Positions 4,443-5,832 of a DNA stretch of 5,832 nucleotides are shown one piece after another. The DNA is from CAYNNP01 sp964398215. Its GTDB lineage: Bacteria > Planctomycetota > Planctomycetia > Pirellulales > Pirellulaceae. Numbering within the stretch: the first letter of the stretch is position 1; every line of letters begins with the position of its first letter. Location of the stretch: contig CAYNNP010000330.1 in assembly GCA_964398215.1 (NCBI GenBank), positions 1 through 5,832 on the forward strand, given 5' to 3'. Under the pieces are notes generated by a model that worked only from the letters and a program-made list of their open reading frames with translations, was not told the origin of the DNA and searched no databases. The position numbers and the translations under genes were made by a program.

Positions 4443-5576
4443 TTACGCAATTGCTTGCTGCAAAGCTTGTTGTATTTCTTGGGTGACCTCGGGGTCGTCT
4501 TCGATGGGCAGTCGCGATTCCAAGGCTTGCGTGGCGGCGGTGCCTCCGATCTGCCCGAGAGCCCACGCGCTTGCTCCTCGAACGATTGATTCCGCGTCAC
4601 AAAGTCCTTGCTTTAGGCACGACACTGACTGGGGGTTTCGCTGATTGCCAAGCACGATGGCTGCGTTGCGCAGGATTCCGCGTCGCCGTGTGCGCCAAAA
4701 CGGTGTCTTTCTAAATTTGGCCCTGAATTCTTCGTCCGTGATTGCAAACAACTCCGCTAGGTCGACTTCACTGAGCGGATAAGTTTCTGTATCGGATGAT
4801 CGACGAGTAGGCCGAGTGTTCCATGGACATACTTGTTGGCAAATGTCGCAGCCAAATAGCCAATCGCCAATTCCTGGCCGCAACGCTAGTTCGATTTGTT
4901 CGCGATGCTCGATGGTCAAATAGCTGATGCACTTTGATGCGTCCATCACGCCAGCCGATGGAAACGCATCGGTCGGGCAAGCGTCCAAGCACGCTGTGCA
5001 GGTTCCACAGTGGCCCGTTTCATGGGCTGGGTCGTAGGGCAGTTCAATGTCGGTCAGCAAACAAGCGAGAAAGAAATAGCTGCCGTGGGTCTTGTTCAGC
5101 AGAAGAGTGTTTTTTCCTCGCCATCCCAATCCGGCTAGCCGCGCAAACTCTCGTTCCATCAACGGAGCCGTGTCAACGATGCCCCGTGTTGTTGCTGAGG
5201 GTGCATGTTCTGTGATTACGGAGCGCAGTTTTTTCAGTTTGGGGTGAATCACATCGTGATAATCTTTTCCCGTCCATGCGTACCTTGCAACGCGGCCATG
5301 ACCAGGTTGTAACGCTGGTGATTCTGCGGTCGCGTAAGGAAACGTCAGCACCACGATCGAACGTGTTCCTTGCAAAACTCCATCGGGATGACGGTAGGCG
5401 TCCAGCCGATTGGCAAAATAATCCATGTTGGCGGCATAACCTTTGTCGATCCATTCGGCCATCCGACTGAACCCCGTCGATTCGACGGCTGGGCAAATCC
5501 CGTGAAGCGAAAACCCTAATTCGCTCGCCGCGTTGATCAGCGATTGGCGAATTGATTCGTTCATCAAAATCTTCAT
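4443..5576 (-). CDS. queG: Epoxyqueuosine reductase QueG
   Basis: This 377-residue enzyme reduces epoxyqueuosine to queuosine at the wobble base of tRNAs with GUN anticodons, using cobalamin and two [4Fe-4S] clusters in the cytoplasm. The sequence shows VDTAPLMEREFARLAGLGW (134-152), with the family's catalytic Asp at 135, then RGKNTLLL. The ferredoxin-like cysteines are C190-xx-C193-xx-C196-xxx-C200-P, C216, and C243-xx-C246-xxx-C250-P. The C-terminal part (about 297-376) holds HEAT-like repeats such as RGILRNAAIVLGN and VRGASAWALGQIGG, as in full-length bacterial QueG. Nothing is missing. Either ATG 5576 or ATG 5564 (residue 5) could be the start. The second has a weak GAAG at 6 nt and gives an N-terminus more like other QueG proteins; neither has a strong ribosome site. 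The gene lies 35 bp after the preceding minus-strand gene and may share its transcript. Confidence 0.95.
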   Translation of the reverse strand: MKILMNESIRQSLINAASELGFSLHGICPAVESTGFSRMAEWIDKGYAANMDYFANRLDAYRHPDGVLQGTRSIVVLTFPYATAESPALQPGHGRVARYAWTGKDYHDVIHPKLKKLRSVITEHAPSATTRGIVDTAPLMEREFARLAGLGWRGKNTLLLNKTHGSYFFLACLLTDIELPYDPAHETGHCGTCTACLDACPTDAFPSAGVMDASKCISYLTIEHREQIELALRPGIGDWLFGCDICQQVCPWNTRPTRRSSDTETYPLSEVDLAELFAITDEEFRAKFRKTPFWRTRRRGILRNAAIVLGNQRNPQSVSCLKQGLCDAESIVRGASAWALGQIGGTAATQALESRLPIEDDPEVTQEIQQALQQAIA

Positions 5577-5611
5577 TCAGTCGATGGAGGCCTACTCAAG
5601 AGTCGCCTGAG

Positions 5612-5832
5612 TTAGAGACCGTGTGAACTGGCATCAATTCGGACGACCAGAGTCCAAGGCAACGCTTGCAATCTGGCAAAGATCAGCACATCGGGGCCAT
5701 CCACTACGAAACCGGAGGTGGTTCCCTTTTTGGTTTGCTCTTCGAGTTCGGGAACCCCTAAAACGCTACGCCCCTTGCTTTTATTGTCGTCCATACCAAC
5801 TGCTGTTTTGATTCCTTTCTCGGCCGAGCTTA
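5612..5832 (-). CDS. C-terminal end of an unidentified protein, possibly a sensor-type domain (5' truncated by window edge)
   Basis: A minus-strand frame enters at the right edge with no stop and runs to TAA at 5614-5612, giving about 73 residues. It therefore extends beyond the first visible ATG at 5794 and is best read as the end of a longer gene. The tail contains TTSGFVVDGPDVLIFARLQA followed by LPWTLVVRIDASS. The pattern of an aromatic residue before a hydrophobic TLVVRID strand resembles the last strands of extracellular Cache/PAS-like sensor domains. No transmembrane or output domain follows, since the protein stops 6 residues later. The family assignment is a guess. The gene precedes queG by 35 bp on the same strand, but a functional link is not implied. 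Confidence 0.55.
   Translation of the reverse strand, partial: SSAEKGIKTAVGMDDNKSKGRSVLGVPELEEQTKKGTTSGFVVDGPDVLIFARLQALPWTLVVRIDASSHGL

Noticed and set aside
4934..5215. Plus-strand ORF inside queG, and the other antisense ORFs there
   Set aside because: They are shadows of queG, whose iron-sulfur and catalytic motifs fix the coding frame.

Overview
The window looks like chromosomal DNA of a marine planctomycete of the Rhodopirellula type. This is an inference from three things: a Tat-exported TIM-barrel sugar isomerase-like protein coupled to a secreted polysaccharide lyase, genes with few Shine-Dalgarno sites, and intergenic hairpin or repeat DNA. No single marker proves the taxon. I see no tRNA, rRNA, CRISPR array, transposase or phage gene.

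Layout: (1) 2-76 is the last 24 codons of an unidentified plus-strand gene. (2) 77-364 has no credible gene but holds a 19-bp direct repeat and a small perfect hairpin. (3) 365-1765 is a minus-strand regulator-enzyme pair: a TetR-family repressor gene followed by a short-chain dehydrogenase/reductase (SDR) gene. Near-identical palindromes (TACCTAC-YA-RTAGGTA) lie upstream of each gene. The one before tetR fills the spacer of a good -35/-10 promoter whose expected start point is about the tetR ATG, so the tetR mRNA may be leaderless. (4) 1766-2080 is intergenic apart from the tetR promoter, with some odd protein-like reading on the minus strand. (5) 2081-4311 is a plus-strand two-gene operon with an ATGA overlap: a Tat-signal TIM-barrel isomerase/epimerase-like protein, then a PL6 polysaccharide lyase (alginate lyase/chondroitinase B family) with the expected catalytic and calcium residues. 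(6) 4312-4442 separates convergent genes and carries a 76-bp inverted repeat. (7) 4443-5832, minus strand, holds full-length queG (epoxyqueuosine reductase), preceded by the C-terminal end of a gene that runs off the window and may end in a Cache-like sensor fold.

How the genes work together: the TetR protein probably represses itself and the SDR, with a cysteine placed like the redox-sensing cysteine of NemR, which suggests a response to an electrophile or oxidant. The isomerase-like protein and the lyase probably act outside the cytoplasm on an acidic polysaccharide such as alginate or a glycosaminoglycan. QueG is tRNA-modification housekeeping. Nothing here is clearly a new defence or mobile system. 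The best leads are the operator-promoter architecture, the exported isomerase-lyase pair and the repeats.
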